Shown here: positions 59,262 through 60,476 of the stretch, one piece after another
Layout: each line of letters starts with the position of its first letter
Numbering within the stretch: position 1 is the first letter of the stretch
Source of the DNA: JBBQRS01 sp038214535
Lineage (GTDB): Bacteria > Chloroflexota > Anaerolineae > CG2-30-64-16
NCBI GenBank assembly: GCA_038214535.1
Contig: JBBQRS010000013.1
Coordinates: 1 to 60,476 of the forward strand
Length of the DNA: 60,476 nt
Direction: 5' to 3'
Notes under the pieces: generated by a model
Told to the model about the DNA's origin: nothing
The model's database searches: none
Seen by the model: only the letters and a program-made list of their open reading frames with translations
Position numbers and translations under genes: made by a program

Positions 59262-59507
59262 ATGACTCAAGGCACAGAGACCGTCCTCATGGACTACATC
59301 AAGAACGACCTCATCCGCGACCGCAAATCCACCATCTCGCCCGATGACGACCTGCTCGCCAACGGCACAATTGACTCACTGGGCATCCTGCAGATCGTCG
59401 CTTTCGTGGACGAACGCTTTGGGCTGCGCGTCCCCGACGAAGACGTCACCTACGAGAACTTCAAAAGCGTCAGGGCGCTGGCGGATTATCTCAGCCAACT
59501 ACAATAA
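59262..59507 (+). CDS. free-standing acyl/peptidyl carrier protein (PltL-like)
   Basis: An 81-residue four-helix carrier protein. The phosphopantetheine serine is S39 in LLANGTIDSLGILQIVAF. The rest (FVDERFGLRVPDEDVTYENF) follows the pattern of small carriers that serve stand-alone ligases. It would carry the prolyl and then pyrrolyl group through oxidation and halogenation. AAAAGGAG lies before the ATG. A phosphopantetheinyl transferase is not in the window. Confidence 0.88.
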   Translation: MTQGTETVLMDYIKNDLIRDRKSTISPDDDLLANGTIDSLGILQIVAFVDERFGLRVPDEDVTYENFKSVRALADYLSQLQ

Positions 59508-59570
59508 CCGGCGTGGGCGGCCATTGCGACGCTCACATCATCGCTGCCGACATCGCGGAAAGGCCCCATC

Positions 59571-60476
59571 GTGGTACGACGCCTACTCTATCTGAGCGGA
59601 CTCGCCATCTTCGCCGTCATCATCTTCCATGCAGCCGGTCTCGGGTTCATTGCCATGTTTTCCTGGGCGCATCGTTATGCAGATGCGGCGAGCGCCGATC
59701 CAACGGGCAGCCTCTCCTACTGGCTCCTGCGCGCCGAAGAGCAGATCACCGTCTTCGCGATTCCGGCGTTCATGTTCATCTCGGGCTTCTTCGTGGCCTT
59801 CGCCACCGGGCGCGCCCAACGCACCCTGGCCTGGAGTTCCGTTTCCGCCCGCATCAAGAACTTGCTGATTCCGTATACCTTATGGACGCTCGTGCTGTTC
59901 GCCCTCGCCTTCGTGCAGGGCCGTCGCCCCGGTTTGCTCGGTTACGCGCAGATGTACCTCACCGGCAGCGTCAGCCCGGCGTACTACTACGTCCCGCTGT
60001 TGATTCAACTCTATCTGCTGGCGCCGTTCCTGATTCCCGCGGCCCGCAAAAAGCCGATCACGTTGCTCGTCATCACGGGGCTGATCCAACTCGCCGTCAT
60101 GGTTTCCTATTATCCGCTCTTGCTCGGCGCACAAAACCCACAACTGATCGCCCTGGGGCAGTTGGTCCCGAAATGGCTCTTCATCACGCGGATCTTCGCG
60201 TTTTCGAGCGGCATCGTCGCCGGTTTCCATCTGTCCGCCCTCAAGGCGTTCCTCGACAAATACCGGACGGGGTTGATTGTCGCCACGGTCGCGCTGATCC
60301 CGATCGGCATGATCGAATGGGAGCTGATGGCGCGGCGTTCGACGGAATGGTTGGCCCATCGCGAAACGTTCGTGGACGTGCTTTATTCGGCCGCGTTCAT
60401 TCTCGCGATTCTCGCGGTCAGCCAGGCCACGCTGCCCTTCGCGCGTTCACTCGAAACGCTCGGCAGTCGCACCTAC
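59571..60476 (+). CDS. membrane acyltransferase, family 3, paralogue 2 (truncated by window end)
   Basis: An open frame of 302 codons from GTG at 59571 to the window edge with no stop. The first residues (VRRLLYLSGLAIFAVIIFH, H20) parallel the gene at 57980, and SYWLLRAEEQITVFAIPAF, YYYVPLLIQLYLLAPFLI and IGMIEWE match it in order, so the two are paralogues. GGAAAGG lies 8 bases before the GTG. It flanks the carrier-protein gene, so the carrier is bracketed by two acyltransferases. The C-terminus is outside the window. Confidence 0.82.
   Translation, partial: MVRRLLYLSGLAIFAVIIFHAAGLGFIAMFSWAHRYADAASADPTGSLSYWLLRAEEQITVFAIPAFMFISGFFVAFATGRAQRTLAWSSVSARIKNLLIPYTLWTLVLFALAFVQGRRPGLLGYAQMYLTGSVSPAYYYVPLLIQLYLLAPFLIPAARKKPITLLVITGLIQLAVMVSYYPLLLGAQNPQLIALGQLVPKWLFITRIFAFSSGIVAGFHLSALKAFLDKYRTGLIVATVALIPIGMIEWELMARRSTEWLAHRETFVDVLYSAAFILAILAVSQATLPFARSLETLGSRTY

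Noticed and set aside
1..60476. tRNA, rRNA or insertion-sequence genes
   Set aside because: I found no cloverleaf-like tRNA, no rRNA segment and no transposase or integrase motif. A covariance-model scan could still find small RNAs.

Overview
This 60.5 kb window is GC-rich bacterial DNA with short-spaced, often overlapping genes on both strands. It carries no rRNA, tRNA, transposase or CRISPR array that I can see. The gene set (cbb3 oxidase, KdpD/KdpE-like pair, PAC2 protein, aldehyde:ferredoxin oxidoreductase, SPASM radical SAM enzyme, PhaR/phasin pair, ABC-exported glycan locus) and the many dispersed palindromes suggest an Anaerolineae-like Chloroflexota. That placement is inference; no marker gene settles it.

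Layout. 0.1-7.3 kb: class III aminotransferase, Gfo/Idh/MocA oxidoreductase, PAC2 protein, SirB1-like protein, amidohydrolase and a fucose-isomerase-like enzyme. 7.4-8.9 kb: phasin-like gene and PhaR-like regulator behind a near-consensus promoter with two palindromic operator candidates. 9.0-12.3 kb: endonuclease III, ABC exporter, histidine phosphatase. 12.9-19.4 kb (minus strand): a cbb3-type oxidase operon with a five-heme CcoO fusion, CcoS, a small membrane subunit, an ABM-like protein and a copper P-type ATPase. 19.9-21.9 kb: five small stress genes (Dps, CsbD, PRC-barrel, YtxH, ChaB). 21.9-23.4 kb: SoxB/5'-nucleotidase-like phosphoesterase. 23.4-28.0 kb: KimA-like permease divergent from a shortened KdpD and a KdpE. 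28.0-30.3 kb: AOR and a MoaD/ThiS protein. 30.4-32.3 kb: KDG kinase and KDPG aldolase. 32.6-34.0 kb: anaerobic sulfatase-maturase-like radical SAM enzyme.

34.7-53.8 kb is a cell-surface glycan locus read in one direction with nearly continuous translational coupling. It holds Wzm/Wzt-type export, three sulfotransferases, two GT2 and three GT4 glycosyltransferases, a membrane glycosyltransferase, an asparagine-synthetase-like protein lacking the glutaminase cysteine, an Asp-box surface protein with a sortase-like tail, and three SGNH-like exported proteins.

53.9-60.5 kb follows on the same strand and is the most striking part. It has an acyl-CoA-dehydrogenase-like enzyme, a free-standing adenylation enzyme, a flavin-dependent halogenase with an intact WxWxIP motif, and a free carrier protein, interleaved with two paralogous membrane acyltransferases; the second runs off the window end. 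Together these match the four activities that turn L-proline into a (halogenated) pyrrole-2-carboxyl thioester in pyoluteorin-type pathways. I propose that a pyrrole-type acyl group is made here and placed on the surface glycan or a glycolipid.

At least six full copies, plus halves and one 310-bp tandem array, of a palindromic repeat family lie between genes. In the array the repeat supplies the stop codons of both converging genes.
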